Assembly: GCF_905475345.1 (NCBI RefSeq)
Contig: NC_066601.1
Span: 4,195,501-4,259,500 of the forward strand
DNA length: 64,000 bases
From: Vespula vulgaris
Lineage: Eukaryota > Arthropoda > Insecta > Hymenoptera > Vespidae
Direction: 5' to 3'
Below are positions 63,618 to 64,000 of this stretch, piece after piece. Positions within the stretch are counted from its first letter, which is position 1; each line of letters begins with the position of its first letter. The position numbers and the translations under genes are program-made. The notes under the pieces are model-generated. The model made no database searches, was not told the DNA's origin, and saw only the letters and a program-made list of their open reading frames with translations.

Positions 63618-64000
63618 TAAAAATTTTAACTAAAATCACTAGAGATATATAGAATCTTTTTTTTTCCATAAATTATACGTCAAACTAATCAACTTTTAAT
63701 TTAATATGAAAAAATATATTACATTTGTAAGACATTAATTTTATATAATATTTGTTTTAAAATCATATTGTTATGGCATATTTATCGACTTTAAGAATGA
63801 ACTGCAAAGAGTTCAGTGAACGTTCACTGTAAAAAAAATATGTTTTAAAGACTAGTTCACAAAACAAGTACTTAGGCTAGTCTTCTCGCGATTGTTCTTT
63901 CTCCGATACGGCATTACGGAATTCCATCGAGTTTTTAGTCGTTGCATTTGCGGTCGACTTGGTGCAACTCGTGCGACAAATTAGAGACGGTTCCTTATAA
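57804..64000 (+). other. Probable long first intron, no exons seen
   Basis: AT-rich sequence with (AT)n microsatellites near 61996-62031 and 63570-63612, a polypyrimidine run near 63025-63075 and a long T run near 61603-61622. A minus-strand frame at 58663-59100 (145 codons) is unusually long but matches nothing I know. The last 120 bases are richer in GC. Confidence 0.35.
63813..63830. repeat. 16-bp perfect palindrome CAGTGAACGTTCACTG
   Basis: A self-complementary 8+8 sequence with no spacer, in the probable intron near the right edge. It could be a site for a dimeric DNA-binding protein; nothing else around it supports a function. Confidence 0.8.

Noticed and set aside
1..64000. CRISPR arrays, rRNA genes, bacterial-type operons and intact transposons with terminal repeats
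   Set aside because: I looked for direct-repeat/spacer arrays, rRNA cores, transposase or reverse-transcriptase frames and clear terminal inverted repeats and saw none.

Overview
The window looks like nuclear DNA of an insect, most likely a hymenopteran such as a bee or wasp. This is an inference from strong AT richness, many (AT)n, (GA)n and (GT)n microsatellites, spliced genes with introns often only 53-90 bp long, a TATA box plus an arthropod TCAGT initiator at one promoter, and insect-like RpL28, CDO1 and sneaky/DCST1 proteins. There is no bacterial or viral gene organisation.

Left part (1-11,900): almost entirely non-coding. The one well-supported element is a minus-strand promoter with a tiny first coding exon (Met-Lys then a splice donor) at 783-877; the rest of that gene lies beyond the left edge. 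Next comes a compact minus-strand housekeeping block: a transcript with three introns, each carrying a U24-type C/D box snoRNA about 70 nt before the 3' splice site (11,930-12,850), RpL28 (13,191-14,190), a NUDT19-type Nudix hydrolase (14,479-15,907), the SDH assembly factor SDHAF3 (16,379-16,927) and cysteine dioxygenase CDO1 (17,461-20,143).

21,503-32,953 is a very large minus-strand gene. Its first 9 exons encode a complete DC-STAMP-domain protein of the sneaky/DCST1 family (sperm membrane protein with a C-terminal RING-like finger). The reading frame does not stop there: 20 further exons can be chained in phase through a charged, low-complexity stretch into a cysteine-rich region with repeated CxxC...CxC motifs. 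The chain sums to 8,805 nt (2,934 residues). A 143-nt extra exon would end the frame early.

33,400-56,300 is a repeat-built locus with two arms in inverted orientation that share exon-like sequence. The left arm reads on the minus strand and has a duplicated first-exon/second-exon cassette. The right arm reads on the plus strand and starts with a spliced gene whose body is seven tandem exons of exactly 132 nt in units of exactly 211 bp. It then passes through a 192-bp array into about 10 kb of segmental duplications. These contain a recurring two-hairpin RNA module whose stems vary by compensatory changes, and a longer 14-bp paired stem. I do not recognise this locus; it is the best candidate for something undescribed.

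Right part (56,300-64,000): a purine-rich 5' leader and short first coding exon of a plus-strand gene (start codon at 57,777), followed by what looks like a long first intron running out of the window.
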